From positions 124,001 to 188,000 of the forward strand of contig JAWWAY010000003.1 in NCBI GenBank assembly GCA_033721235.1: a DNA stretch of 64,000 bases. The letters run 5' to 3'. The notes under the pieces were generated by a model. The model was not told the DNA's origin. It saw nothing but the letters and a program-made list of their open reading frames with translations, and ran no database searches. The DNA comes from UBA5078 sp033721235 (GTDB lineage Bacteria > Pseudomonadota > Gammaproteobacteria > Pseudomonadales > Pseudohongiellaceae). Of the stretch, positions 52,188 to 60,393 are shown in pieces; within the stretch, counting starts at the first letter, position 1, and each line of letters begins with the position of its first letter. A program made the translations under genes and the position numbers.

Positions 52188-53023
52188 GTCGCTTCCAAAG
52201 CCCTTACCAAATAGAAGACTTGCGCCGCCTGATGGAAAATTTGCGAGATCCTCAGTACGGCTGCAACTGGGATAAAAAACAGAGTTTAAAGAGCCTTATT
52301 GCCTACACGCTAGAGGAAGCTTACGAGGTCGTTGACGCTATTGAGAGCGGCGATTTTGATGAGATTCAAGACGAATTGGGCGATCTATTATTCCAAATCG
52401 TTTTCTACGCACAAATTGCACAAGAACAAGGGCAGTTCGATTTTAATGGGGTCGTAAGCGCAATTGTACAGAAGCTTTTGCGCCGCCACCCACATGTTTA
52501 CCCTGATGGCAGTTTTGAGAGTTTTGGGCGCGCGCCCAACGGGGGCTTAACGCCCGAAGAAGTAGAGCAGCGCTGGGAACAAATTAAGAATGCTGAGCGC
52601 GCCGGTAAGAAACAGGCGGCCAAGAGTTTGCTCGATGATGTTCCCGTCTCATTACCGGCAATGGATAGGGCTAAGAAGCTACAAAAGAGGGCCAGTTCGG
52701 CAGGTTTCGATTGGGAAACTACTGCGCCAGTATTGGCCAAGTTAAAAGAAGAAGTCGCTGAGCTTGAGGCTGAGATTGCCGGCGGCGACAAAGCTTTAAT
52801 GAGCGCAGAGCTAGGCGATGTATTGTTTTCTTGTGTCAATCTGGCCCGCCATTTGGGCGTAGAGCCCGAAGCCGCCCTGCGTCAGACAAATGCTAAGTTT
52901 GAACGGCGTTTTCGGACTATCGAGCAGCTAGCTGAGGGGCATAAGCGCAATATTAGCGATTTAAGCCTAGAAGAAATGGACCGGTTTTGGGACGAGGCCA
53001 AACAGCGCGAGCAGCTTGATTAA
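52184..53023 (+). CDS. mazG: Nucleoside triphosphate pyrophosphohydrolase MazG
   Basis: The 279-residue protein has two MazG repeats: CNWDKKQSLKSLIAYTLEEAYEVVDAI with DELGDLLFQIVFYAQIA in the first and LKEEVAELEAEI with SAELGDVLFSCVNLARHLG in the second. The EExxE and ExxD metal motifs are visible in both. It hydrolyses NTPs to NMP and PPi, and in E. coli lowers ppGpp indirectly, which fits its 4-base ATGA overlap with relA. Confidence 0.95.
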   Translation: MSRFQSPYQIEDLRRLMENLRDPQYGCNWDKKQSLKSLIAYTLEEAYEVVDAIESGDFDEIQDELGDLLFQIVFYAQIAQEQGQFDFNGVVSAIVQKLLRRHPHVYPDGSFESFGRAPNGGLTPEEVEQRWEQIKNAERAGKKQAAKSLLDDVPVSLPAMDRAKKLQKRASSAGFDWETTAPVLAKLKEEVAELEAEIAGGDKALMSAELGDVLFSCVNLARHLGVEPEAALRQTNAKFERRFRTIEQLAEGHKRNISDLSLEEMDRFWDEAKQREQLD

Positions 53024-53330
53024 GGAGGGCTATATTCGCCAGCCATAGGGGCGATAAGCAGCCTTGTTCTTGTTTTGGCACTTAGCTTTAGTGTATGGTC
53101 GATGCTTTTGAATGGGCTAACTGTGCTTATTGCACGGGCAGTGTGTCTAAATAACTGACAGCAACACGTGCCTGGGCGTTATATGGCTCAATTGAATTTA
53201 GTAGCAGGGCTGTTACGGGGCGGCTTCATGAATATCGTCATGAAAGCGGCGTTGAACAGCTCTCTAGAACCAGAATTATTAACTGTAAACAGCTTCAGCA
53301 CTTCGCTGAGGATGTATTTAGGAGCAAGAT
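53024..53330. other. Intergenic region upstream of adk
   Basis: This 307-base gap must hold the adk promoter. A possible match is TTGTTT with TATGGT 18 bases later (around 53070-53100), which is only fair. Short frames here show no family features and overlap the adk start, so I call no gene. The adk ribosome site AGGAG is at 53322-53326. Confidence 0.4.
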
Positions 53331-53984
53331 ATGCGAGTGATTTTATTGGGGGCGCCAGGCGCAGGAAAAGGGACACAGGCCCATTTCATTACGTCTAAGT
53401 TCGGTTTGCCGCAAATTTCCACCGGCGACATGCTAAGAGCAGCTGTAAAAGAAGGGTCCCCCTTAGGCTTGCAAGTAAAAGAAGTGATGGCCACAGGTGG
53501 GCTAGTCACAGACGATATCATTATCTCCCTTGTTGAAGAGCGTGTTGCCCAGAGTGATTGTGAAGGGGGCTACTTGCTGGACGGTTTTCCTCGCACTATT
53601 CCACAAGCCCAAGCAATGGTTGATGCCGGTATATCGATCGATGTTGTTATTGAGATCGCTGTGGATGATGAGGAGATTGTTAGTCGCTTGAGTGGGCGTC
53701 GTGTTCATGCCGATTCCGGTCGTGTTTATCACACGGTCTATAATCCACCTAAAGTTGAAGGTAAGGATGATGAAACAGGTGAGCCTCTTATTCAGCGTGA
53801 TGACGATAAAGAAGAGACTGTTCGTAAACGCTTAGCGGTTTATCATGAGCAGACACAACCATTGGTCGACTTCTACCAGAAACTAGAAAGCTCTGGTGCT
53901 GGTGTGAAAGTGTTAAAAGTGAACGGCAAAGACGATGTCGATGTGGTTCGCAGCCAAATAGAAGTTATTTTGTCTCAGAAATAA
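53331..53984 (+). CDS. adk: Adenylate kinase
   Basis: The 217-residue enzyme interconverts ATP plus AMP and two ADP. It has the P-loop LLGAPGAGKGTQA at 5-17, the AMP-binding STGDMLRAA, the signature DGFPRTIPQA and the LID domain (GRRVHADSGRVYHTVYNPPKVEG) without zinc cysteines, as in gammaproteobacteria. AGGAG lies 5-9 bases upstream. Confidence 0.97.
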   Translation: MRVILLGAPGAGKGTQAHFITSKFGLPQISTGDMLRAAVKEGSPLGLQVKEVMATGGLVTDDIIISLVEERVAQSDCEGGYLLDGFPRTIPQAQAMVDAGISIDVVIEIAVDDEEIVSRLSGRRVHADSGRVYHTVYNPPKVEGKDDETGEPLIQRDDDKEETVRKRLAVYHEQTQPLVDFYQKLESSGAGVKVLKVNGKDDVDVVRSQIEVILSQK

Positions 53985-53989
53985 TTTAC

Positions 53990-54027
53990 TTTAGGTGATA
54001 CGAATAGACTCATTCGTATCACCTAAA
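53990..54027. terminator. Perfect 16-bp inverted repeat after adk
   Basis: TTTAGGTGATACGAAT (53990-54005) and ATTCGTATCACCTAAA (54012-54027) are exact inverted copies around AGACTC, starting 6 bases after the adk stop. The outer A/T pairs stand in for part of the A and T tracts of a terminator, but no extra T run follows. It most likely ends the adk transcript. Confidence 0.65.
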
Positions 54028-54406
54028 ACCCTTCCCCCCGTTTGTCGTAAAGACGTCCTTTTTTACAAAACCTTCTTGCCAAATTTTCGTCTTTAAAGTC
54101 CTTCATAGTGATCGAGTAAGTGTTCGCTAAAGTTCCATATTTTATGTTTTTAGACCGACTCAACTGAAAATTCCTAATTACTTTAAACTTCGTTTAAAAG
54201 GAAATTTTTTGTCTAAGAATGCCCAATAATATTCGGAAGGGGATTTTTTTTGTAAAAAATGAGAAATTTTGTTGATTTTTTAATAAAAATAAGAGGCTAT
54301 AGGTGTATAGCGGATATATTTTGTGCTATGGTGCCGCTCAAACATGGCGTTGCGCCTGTTTGTAATTTAAGGTGGTTTTGTTCCACATTTTAGGAGAGAT
54401 AACAGT
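54028..54406. other. AT-rich leader/promoter region of the histone-H1-like gene
   Basis: About 380 bases, much richer in A and T than the rest of the window, with phased A and T tracts between 54230 and 54300 and no coding frame of note. Such sequence is often curved and bound by nucleoid proteins, and A/T tracts upstream of a start site act as UP elements. Several weak -10-like boxes (TATATT at 54315-54320, TATAGG at 54298-54303) exist, none with a good -35. A ribosome site AGGAG lies at 54392-54396. Confidence 0.5.
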
Positions 54407-55342
54407 ATGGCTAAAGTGACAGCTAAAAAGAAAGCGCCTGCTAAATCGGCAGCTAAGAAAAAAGGTGATGCTGCTCTTGCAAAAGCAGAGGCAGCTTTGG
54501 CAAAACTGCAAAAAGAAGCTGCAAGTCTAGCGAAGAAAGTTAGTGCGGCAAAAAGCAAAGCTGACTCAGCTAAAACTAAAGCGAAACAAAACCCGACAGC
54601 CACTAATAAGAAAGCGGCTACTTCAGCTAAGTCAGCTGCTTCAAAAGTAGCGGCCAAGTCAAAATCCCTAACAGCCAAAATCAAAACAGCTCAGGCCAAA
54701 CTTAAAGCGGCTTCCGATGCAGCTAAAGCTAAAGCAGCAGCTGCAGCTAAGAAAGAAGCTGAAGAGGCTCGTAAGGCTAAATTGGCTGCTAAGGCCGAAG
54801 CTGATCTTCAAAAAGCAGTAAAAGCGTTTACTTCTTCTTGGAAGAAGAAGCGTGCTAAAGCCGATGCAGCTAAAGAAGCGGCTCGTGCTAAGAAAGAAGC
54901 TCTAAAAGAGAAGATTGCGGCTAAGAAAGCGGCTATTAAGGCCAAAGCGGCAGCTAAGAAAGCAGCTGAGAAGGCTAAAATAGCGGCTAAGAAACAAGCA
55001 GCTCGCGAAAAGGCAGCAGCTAAGAAGGCGGCGCTAAAAGCTAAGGCAGCAGCGAAAAAGCAAGCAGCACGCGAGAAAGCAGCAGCTAAAAAGGCAGCAG
55101 CTAAGGCTAAAAAGGCAACTAAGAAGCCAGCAGCCAAGAAAAAGCCAGCCGCCAAGAAAGCCGCTGCTAAGAAACCTGCAGCTAAAAAAGCCGCAGCCAA
55201 AAAGCCAGCCGCTAAGAAAAAGGCGCCTGCAAAAAAAGCGGCCGCTAAAAAGCCAGCCGCCAAGAAAGCGGTAGCAAAGAAACCAGCAGCTAAGAAGAAG
55301 CCAGCTGCAAAGAAAGCAAAAGCTAAAAAAGCTAAGAAGTAA
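54407..55342 (+). CDS. Histone H1-like (AlgP/Hc1-like) lysine-alanine-rich DNA-binding protein
   Basis: The 311-residue protein consists almost entirely of Lys and Ala. Residues 1-130 form a probable coiled coil (KAEAALAKLQKEAASLAKKVS), 130-160 is the least repetitive part (ADLQKAVKAFTSSWKKKRAK), and from about 230 to the end it is built of AAKKPAAKK-type repeats like those of P. aeruginosa AlgP and eukaryotic H1 tails. It should bind DNA through the disordered basic tail. The repeats are also imperfect DNA repeats (about 55100-55330), so the copy number may vary between strains. Terminator and leader make it a single-gene unit. Confidence 0.88.
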   Translation: MAKVTAKKKAPAKSAAKKKGDAALAKAEAALAKLQKEAASLAKKVSAAKSKADSAKTKAKQNPTATNKKAATSAKSAASKVAAKSKSLTAKIKTAQAKLKAASDAAKAKAAAAAKKEAEEARKAKLAAKAEADLQKAVKAFTSSWKKKRAKADAAKEAARAKKEALKEKIAAKKAAIKAKAAAKKAAEKAKIAAKKQAAREKAAAKKAALKAKAAAKKQAAREKAAAKKAAAKAKKATKKPAAKKKPAAKKAAAKKPAAKKAAAKKPAAKKKAPAKKAAAKKPAAKKAVAKKPAAKKKPAAKKAKAKKAKK

Positions 55343-55419
55343 TTAGCCGCTAGGGCTTTAGTGATTCAGCAAAGCCCCTAGCAAGTTCATAGTTTAGGCT
55401 ATGAAAACGCTTAAAAAAG

Positions 55420-55452
55420 ATCCCTCAGGGTATTACTCTGGGGGATTTTTTG
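55420..55452 (+). terminator. Intrinsic terminator after the H1-like gene
   Basis: ATCCCTCAG (55420-55428) pairs with CTGGGGGAT (55438-55446, one G-U pair) and six T follow (55446-55451). It lies about 80 bases after the stop and 24 bases before tsaB. Confidence 0.88.
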
Positions 55453-55474
55453 TTTGTTTGGGTTAGAATGCGCT

Positions 55475-56161
55475 ATGGCTAATATTCTTTGTATCGATAC
55501 ATCTTCGCAATACTGTCTAGTATCACTATGCTATGGCACTACACAGCTTTCCCATCAAAGCACTGAGCAGCGTAGTCACGCGAAAGAATTGCTTCCCATA
55601 ATAGAGACTCTTTTGGCCCAGGCCAGCGCTAAACTTAGCGATTTGGATGCTATAGCAGTAGTCGTGGGGCCAGGTTCCTTTACTGGAGTGCGCATTGGCG
55701 CTGGAGTAGCGCAAGGTTTAGCCTTTGGCGCCAATATCCCTCTCATTGGCCTCTCTTCCTTGGCCGTGATGGCGATGAGCGCCTTTCTTAAAGAAGGGGC
55801 AAAGCAATGTCAGGTAGCCCTTATTGCGCGTGAGAATGAAATATACGGGGCCAGCTATCACTTGGCGTCCGATTATCCTCAACTAGTGGGCAGCGAGTTT
55901 GTGGCGTCCATTGAGAGATCCCATTTTCCGTCACTAAGCGCACACGAGCCTATCGTTGGCGTGGGTAGTGGCTGGCTGCACGATAAAACATTGCTGGCAA
56001 ACAGTGGAGCGCGAGCGGTACAGGCGATCTACCCACAAATAGACTGTGATGCCGATGCCCTGAGTTGCTTGGCACAAAAATACTTTGAGCAAGGCTTGGC
56101 GAGTGATCCGGAGCTGGTATTGCCTGTCTATGTGAAAGAAGAAATGGAGTATCAGAGCTAA
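55475..56161 (+). CDS. tsaB: TsaB, subunit of the tRNA threonylcarbamoyladenosine (t6A) synthesis complex
   Basis: The 228-residue ASKHA-fold protein works with TsaD and TsaE to modify A37 of ANN-decoding tRNAs. MANILCIDTSSQYCLVSL opens the nucleotide-fold, and VVVGPGSFTGVRIGAGVAQGLAFG (two overlapping motifs near 70-93) is characteristic. I chose the ATG at 55475 by family alignment rather than a TTG seven codons upstream. uppP follows after 2 bases. Confidence 0.92.
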   Translation: MANILCIDTSSQYCLVSLCYGTTQLSHQSTEQRSHAKELLPIIETLLAQASAKLSDLDAIAVVVGPGSFTGVRIGAGVAQGLAFGANIPLIGLSSLAVMAMSAFLKEGAKQCQVALIARENEIYGASYHLASDYPQLVGSEFVASIERSHFPSLSAHEPIVGVGSGWLHDKTLLANSGARAVQAIYPQIDCDADALSCLAQKYFEQGLASDPELVLPVYVKEEMEYQS

Positions 56162-56163
56162 TC

Positions 56164-56982
56164 ATGGATTTTGAATGGCTGCGGCTGACATTTCTTGCTC
56201 TTCTACAGGGCTTTACTGAATTCCTCCCTATATCCAGTTCCGCGCATCTGATTCTACCCAAAGAGGTATTAGGGTGGCCTGACCAGGGCCTGGAGTTTGA
56301 CGTCGCTGTTCACATTGGCAGCCTAAGCGCGGTGTGTTTTTTCTTTCGAACAGAGATTATCGCGCTGATACGGGGATGGTTTAGCTGGCTTGGCGGAAAT
56401 AGACAGGACCCTCATGGCAAATTATCGTGGTTCATCATAATAGCGACAATCCCCGCAGGTTTAGCCGGGCTGTTTTTTGACGATTTGATCGAACAGTACT
56501 CGCGCTCCATGTTGTTGATTGCTTTTACCTCAATTGTATTCGCGATATTGTTATTTTTTGCCGATAGGCAAAAGGCAGTTAAGGATTCTTTGTCCTCTAT
56601 GAGCGCTGGGTCCGCGCTGCTCATTGGCTTGGCTCAAATGATGGCGCTTATTCCTGGCACATCCCGTTCGGGGGTGACCATGACCGCCGCGCTTTTTTGT
56701 GGCTTCGATCGAAAAACGAGCGCGCGTTTCTCGTTTCTAATGGCAATACCCATTATCGCCGCGAGCGGGCTGTTGAAGGGCGCCGAGATGATAACCGTCG
56801 CCGAGCCTACTGCTTGGGCGATTCTGGCTTACGGCGCTTTAGTGTCGGCCGTCATGTCTTTCGCCTGTATTCACTATTTTATGCGACTTATTGATCGGCT
56901 TGGCTTCATGCCGTTTATTGTTTATCGCATTGCTTTAGGTATTGCGTTGCTGGTCTTGTACTTCCTTCTGTCCATGGCCTAA
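56164..56982 (+). CDS. uppP: Undecaprenyl-diphosphatase UppP (BacA)
   Basis: The 272-residue integral membrane enzyme recycles undecaprenyl pyrophosphate to the monophosphate used for peptidoglycan and O-antigen synthesis. It has eight hydrophobic segments and both catalytic motifs: QGFTEFLPISSSAHLIL near the start and ALIPGTSRSGVTMTAAL near residue 165. It lies in a tight cluster, tsaB-uppP-rsmJ, with 2- and 3-base gaps. Confidence 0.96.
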   Translation: MDFEWLRLTFLALLQGFTEFLPISSSAHLILPKEVLGWPDQGLEFDVAVHIGSLSAVCFFFRTEIIALIRGWFSWLGGNRQDPHGKLSWFIIIATIPAGLAGLFFDDLIEQYSRSMLLIAFTSIVFAILLFFADRQKAVKDSLSSMSAGSALLIGLAQMMALIPGTSRSGVTMTAALFCGFDRKTSARFSFLMAIPIIAASGLLKGAEMITVAEPTAWAILAYGALVSAVMSFACIHYFMRLIDRLGFMPFIVYRIALGIALLVLYFLLSMA

Positions 56983-56985
56983 ACC

Positions 56986-57795
56986 ATGTCCTGTTTCTCT
57001 GATTCTAACAACGATGCCCGAGCGAAGGTGCTGGTTGCACAAGGCACTGGGGAAGCGCCGGAGTCGGCCGAGAGTTTGGCCCAGCGGCTCTCCCTTGGTT
57101 TGCTTGACCCAGATAAGGATCCCGAGCAGTCTGCGCCGTATGCAATTGCCTATATTGATGGCGCACTGAGTATTTACGACACTGGCAGCAAGTCCCCCAA
57201 GCCCCTCTGTGTTGATTTTTGTACGGGTGCTTTGCGTTACAGACAGAAGCATTCGCGCCAGCCTGAGGCTCTCTTAAAGGCCTTAGGAGCAAAAAGGCAG
57301 GAGAGCCATACGGTTATTGATGCCACAGCAGGGTGGGGCCTAGACAGCTTCATAATGGCTACCGCGGGCTATGAGGTGACAATGCTAGAACGCTCAGTTG
57401 TGATGCATGCGCTATTAAACGATGGCATTGCTCGCGCCAGGAGTTGTGGACAAGGTGATATAGAACAAGCTGCGCAAAGAATGCATCTTCGTTTGGAGGA
57501 TGCCGAGTCCTATCTCGGTAAGTCTGAGACGCAAGCCGATATTATTTACTTGGACCCTATGTTCCCCGAGCGCAAGAAAAGTGCACAAGTTAAAAAGAAT
57601 ATGCAGTTGCTACATGGGCTCTTAGGAGAGGCTAAGCAGGAAAGCTCACTACTCGGCCCATCGCTGCAGCGAGCGAAAAAAAGGGTCGTAGTGAAAAGGC
57701 CGAGAATCGCAGCGCCTTTGCAAGGAGCGAAAGCGCCGGATTATCAATTGGAAGGTAAGGCCAACCGTTTTGATGTCTACCTTACTGCTACTTAG
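56986..57795 (+). CDS. rsmJ: 16S rRNA (guanine-1516-N2)-methyltransferase RsmJ
   Basis: The 269-residue SAM enzyme matches the YhiQ family: VDFCTGALRYRQ, then VIDATAGWGLDSFIMATAGYEVTMLERS as the SAM-binding motif, IIYLDPMFPERKKSAQVKKNMQ as the catalytic segment (DPMFP) and VVVKRPRIAAPL near the end. It methylates G1516 of 16S rRNA. It starts 3 bases after uppP and converges on dapE. Confidence 0.93.
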   Translation: MSCFSDSNNDARAKVLVAQGTGEAPESAESLAQRLSLGLLDPDKDPEQSAPYAIAYIDGALSIYDTGSKSPKPLCVDFCTGALRYRQKHSRQPEALLKALGAKRQESHTVIDATAGWGLDSFIMATAGYEVTMLERSVVMHALLNDGIARARSCGQGDIEQAAQRMHLRLEDAESYLGKSETQADIIYLDPMFPERKKSAQVKKNMQLLHGLLGEAKQESSLLGPSLQRAKKRVVVKRPRIAAPLQGAKAPDYQLEGKANRFDVYLTAT

Positions 57796-57806
57796 AGACC
57801 CGTGTG

Positions 57807-58931
57807 CTAGCACATGAGTTTGTCGATAATATCTTCATAAACGGCGGAAAGGAGATTGAGATCATCGACACTGACCTGTTCGTTTACTTTGTGAATGGTG
57901 GCATTGCATGGCCCTAGCTCGATAAGTTGCGTACCTGTGGGCGCAATGAATCGACCGTCAGATGTGCCGCCAGTGGTGGATAATTCTGGCTTTGTTTTGG
58001 CGATAGATTCCACGCTTTGGGTGGCTATATCGATTAACTTGCCTTTGTCGGTTAAGAAAGGATTGCCAGAGAGCGCCCAGTTTAGTGTGTAATTAAGCCC
58101 GTGCTTGTTCAAAATAGCTTCGGCACGTTGTTGAATCTGAGCTTGCGTGATGGCGGTAGAGAAGCGCAAATTGAACACCACCTCGAGATCCCCCGGAATA
58201 ACATTCTCTGTCCCGCTACCGGCGTGGATATTCGATATCTGAAAGCTCGTAGGAGGGAAGGAGTCATTACCCTCATCCCATTGTTCTGTTGCCAGTGCAT
58301 CTAAAGCGCTCAGAGCCTCGTGTATTGGGTTTTGCGCTAAGTGAGGATAGGCAACATGCCCTTGGATGCCATGTACGGTCAAGCGTCCGTGGAGAGAGCC
58401 TCGTCGACCTATTTTGATCACGTCGCCCAAGGAATCGGTGCTGCTGGGTTCGCCAACGATGCAGTAATCGATTTTTTCGCCTCGCGCTTCAAGCGCATCA
58501 ACTACTTTGCGAGTACCGTTGATCGCACTGCCTTCTTCGTCGCTGGTAATAAGGAAAGCGAGTGAACCATTGGGCTGTTTTTGTGCCAATAGCCTTTCAC
58601 AGGCACATACCATGGCGGCAATGCTGCCCTTCATATCAGCCGCACCGCGCCCAATCAGCATGCCGTCTTTGATGCTTGGTTCAAATGGTGGCGTTTGCCA
58701 TTGCTCGAGTGGCCCCGAGGGGACCACATCCGTATGTCCGGCAAAAGCGAAAACGGGACCGCTTTCGCCTCTTCTAGCCCACAAATTGGTGACATCACCG
58801 AATTGCATGACTTCGCACTTAAAACCGAGGGGTTCTAGGCGAGCAATTAGCAATTCGGTACAGCCTGCATCTTCCGGAGTGACAGAGGCTTTCTCGATTA
58901 AAGCCTTACTGAGTTCAATAGTTGGTGTCAT
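57807..58931 (-). CDS. dapE: Succinyl-diaminopimelate desuccinylase
   Basis: The 374-residue zinc aminoacylase of the lysine/peptidoglycan pathway releases LL-diaminopimelate. Metal ligands are in FAGHTDVVPSG, GRGAADMKGSIA and the TSDEEGSAINGT stretch with the catalytic Glu, and the C-terminal GGTSDGRFIAPTGTQLIELGPCNATIHKVNEQV completes the site. It follows dapD by 24 bases on the minus strand. Confidence 0.97.
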   Translation of the reverse strand: MTPTIELSKALIEKASVTPEDAGCTELLIARLEPLGFKCEVMQFGDVTNLWARRGESGPVFAFAGHTDVVPSGPLEQWQTPPFEPSIKDGMLIGRGAADMKGSIAAMVCACERLLAQKQPNGSLAFLITSDEEGSAINGTRKVVDALEARGEKIDYCIVGEPSSTDSLGDVIKIGRRGSLHGRLTVHGIQGHVAYPHLAQNPIHEALSALDALATEQWDEGNDSFPPTSFQISNIHAGSGTENVIPGDLEVVFNLRFSTAITQAQIQQRAEAILNKHGLNYTLNWALSGNPFLTDKGKLIDIATQSVESIAKTKPELSTTGGTSDGRFIAPTGTQLIELGPCNATIHKVNEQVSVDDLNLLSAVYEDIIDKLMC

Positions 58932-58955
58932 GGAGAAAGTCTGTCCTTTCTAGAT

Positions 58956-59993
58956 TTAATTATGGCTGTGGAGTTCTTCGTTGAGCGCTATAGCCGTTTT
59001 ATTGGCTTTGCATTCCACGGCGCCGGTGCTGGAGTTACGGCGAAACAGCAGGTCAGACTGACCCGATAGTTCGCGGGCCTTAACCGTACCGGCCGGCTTA
59101 TTGTCTTTGTCGAGAAGATTCACCTTTGTGCCTGCTGTTACATACAAGCCTGCCTCGATGATGCAGCGATCGCCCAATGGAAATCCAAGACCGGCATTAG
59201 CGCCAATCAGGCAGTCCTTGCCGACGGAGATAACTTCGGTGCCGCCGCCTGATAGTGTCCCCATCGTGCTACAGCCGCCGCCTAGATCGCTACCTGAGCC
59301 AACCATAACGCCCGCTGATATTCGGCCCTCGATCATCGCGGGGCCTTCAGTGCCGGCATTAAAGTTTACAAAACCTTCGTGCATGATTGTTGTGCCTTCG
59401 CCAATATAAGCGCCAAGGCGCACGCGTGCGGTATGGGCAATACGAACGCCTTTGGGCACAACGTAGTTGCTCATTTTGGGGAATTTATCGACTGACATGA
59501 CTTCCAGTACTGAGCCAGCCAAACGAGCCTCTAATTGCCTGCTGGGCAGGTCTTCGAGCTCGATGGCACCTTGATTCGTCCAAGCAAGATTGTGCAGCAG
59601 GCCAAAGGCTCCGCTCAAATCGATTGAATGCGGCTTACAAAGACGGTGGGAGAGTAGATGTAGTTTAAGGAACACTTCTTCTACGCTTGCCGGCGCTTTG
59701 TCTTCTTCGATAAAAGTCGCCACAATACATTGACTAGTAGTGAGCAATTTTTGGCTTAAGGCTTTAAGCTCGGAGTCGGCATTGATCAGGGCCGAGGAGC
59801 CCAGCATCTTGAGCTGTTCTTTATCCAGTGTTGTAGAGCTATTGCCGCCAGAGTATTGGGCAATCTGCCCCAGTGCCGAGGAAAACTCCTCGTCGGGTTC
59901 GCGCATAACGATCGGATAAAACACCTCGATAACTTCTTGCTTGCTATTAAGGGTCGCTACGCCTATACCGAGGCTGTGAATTTTGCTGCTCAT
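58956..59993 (-). CDS. dapD: 2,3,4,5-tetrahydropyridine-2,6-dicarboxylate N-succinyltransferase
   Basis: The 345-residue protein is the long form found in Pseudomonas (about 344), with a unique N-terminal domain before the left-handed beta-helix of hexapeptide repeats (VRIAHTARVRLGAYIGEGTTIMHEGFVNFNAG ... GSGSDLGGG ... LIGANAGLGFPLGDRCIIEAGLYV). It succinylates tetrahydrodipicolinate, two steps before the dapE reaction. dapC, often in this region in Pseudomonas, is not present. Confidence 0.95.
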   Translation of the reverse strand: MSSKIHSLGIGVATLNSKQEVIEVFYPIVMREPDEEFSSALGQIAQYSGGNSSTTLDKEQLKMLGSSALINADSELKALSQKLLTTSQCIVATFIEEDKAPASVEEVFLKLHLLSHRLCKPHSIDLSGAFGLLHNLAWTNQGAIELEDLPSRQLEARLAGSVLEVMSVDKFPKMSNYVVPKGVRIAHTARVRLGAYIGEGTTIMHEGFVNFNAGTEGPAMIEGRISAGVMVGSGSDLGGGCSTMGTLSGGGTEVISVGKDCLIGANAGLGFPLGDRCIIEAGLYVTAGTKVNLLDKDNKPAGTVKARELSGQSDLLFRRNSSTGAVECKANKTAIALNEELHSHN

Positions 59994-60011
59994 GTTCTTT
60001 TCCTGTTTTGC

Positions 60012-60362
60012 TTAATGTGATTGTACGAAAGCTTCGATAGCCTGGGCATCATAGCCCGCTAGCCATGCATTTCCTTTTCTAAGAATAGGCCTACGTACGA
60101 GTGAAGTATTGTCTTGAATAAGGCTTAGCGCGGTGTCTTTCGACAGAGACTGCTGTTGGTGTTCACTTAGTTTGCGCCAAGTTGTGCCTCGCTTATTCAC
60201 TAGTTGCTCAAGAGGGATGGCATCGACGAGCTCCTGTCCTAGACTGGAGTCAATGCCTTTCTTCTTGTAGTCGTGAAATTCGAATTCTACGCCGAGTTCG
60301 GCGAGTAGTTTTTTGGTCTTTTTTATCGTGTCGCAGTTTGCGATGCCAAACATAGTAAGCAT
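60012..60362 (-). CDS. ArsC/Spx-family protein YffB-like
   Basis: A 116-residue thioredoxin-fold protein beginning MLTMFGIANCDTIKKTKKLLAE, with the single N-terminal Cys of the arsenate reductase/YffB family, then EFHDYKKKGID and the conserved RPILRKGNAWLAGYD near the end. YffB members bind glutathione, but their physiological substrate is not settled; a role as arsenate reductase is not supported by any ars gene nearby. The same gene precedes dapD in Pseudomonas. It lies between glnD and dapD with short gaps. Confidence 0.88.
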   Translation of the reverse strand: MLTMFGIANCDTIKKTKKLLAELGVEFEFHDYKKKGIDSSLGQELVDAIPLEQLVNKRGTTWRKLSEHQQQSLSKDTALSLIQDNTSLVRRPILRKGNAWLAGYDAQAIEAFVQSH

Positions 60363-60393
60363 AATTTATCTTCTACCCCAAATGGCTATTGCT

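Noticed and set aside
53074..53090. TGGCAC near 53075 as part of a sigma-54 promoter for adk
   Set aside because: The second half of the consensus (TTGC at the right distance) is missing.
53168..53398. 76-codon plus-strand frame upstream of and into adk
   Set aside because: It overlaps the adk start and its ribosome site, has no recognisable domain, and the adk frame is certain.
54808..55263. Long minus-strand open frame opposite the H1-like gene, rich in Ala, Phe and Leu
   Set aside because: It is the mirror of the Lys-Ala repeats (AAG and GCN codons read backwards give Leu/Phe and Ala/Ser/Gly). It has no family features, and the plus-strand gene has a proper ribosome site and terminator.
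60012..60362. Arsenate reductase activity for the YffB-like gene
   Set aside because: The fold and Cys are shared, but no other ars gene is nearby and the YffB subgroup next to dapD is not known as an arsenate reductase.
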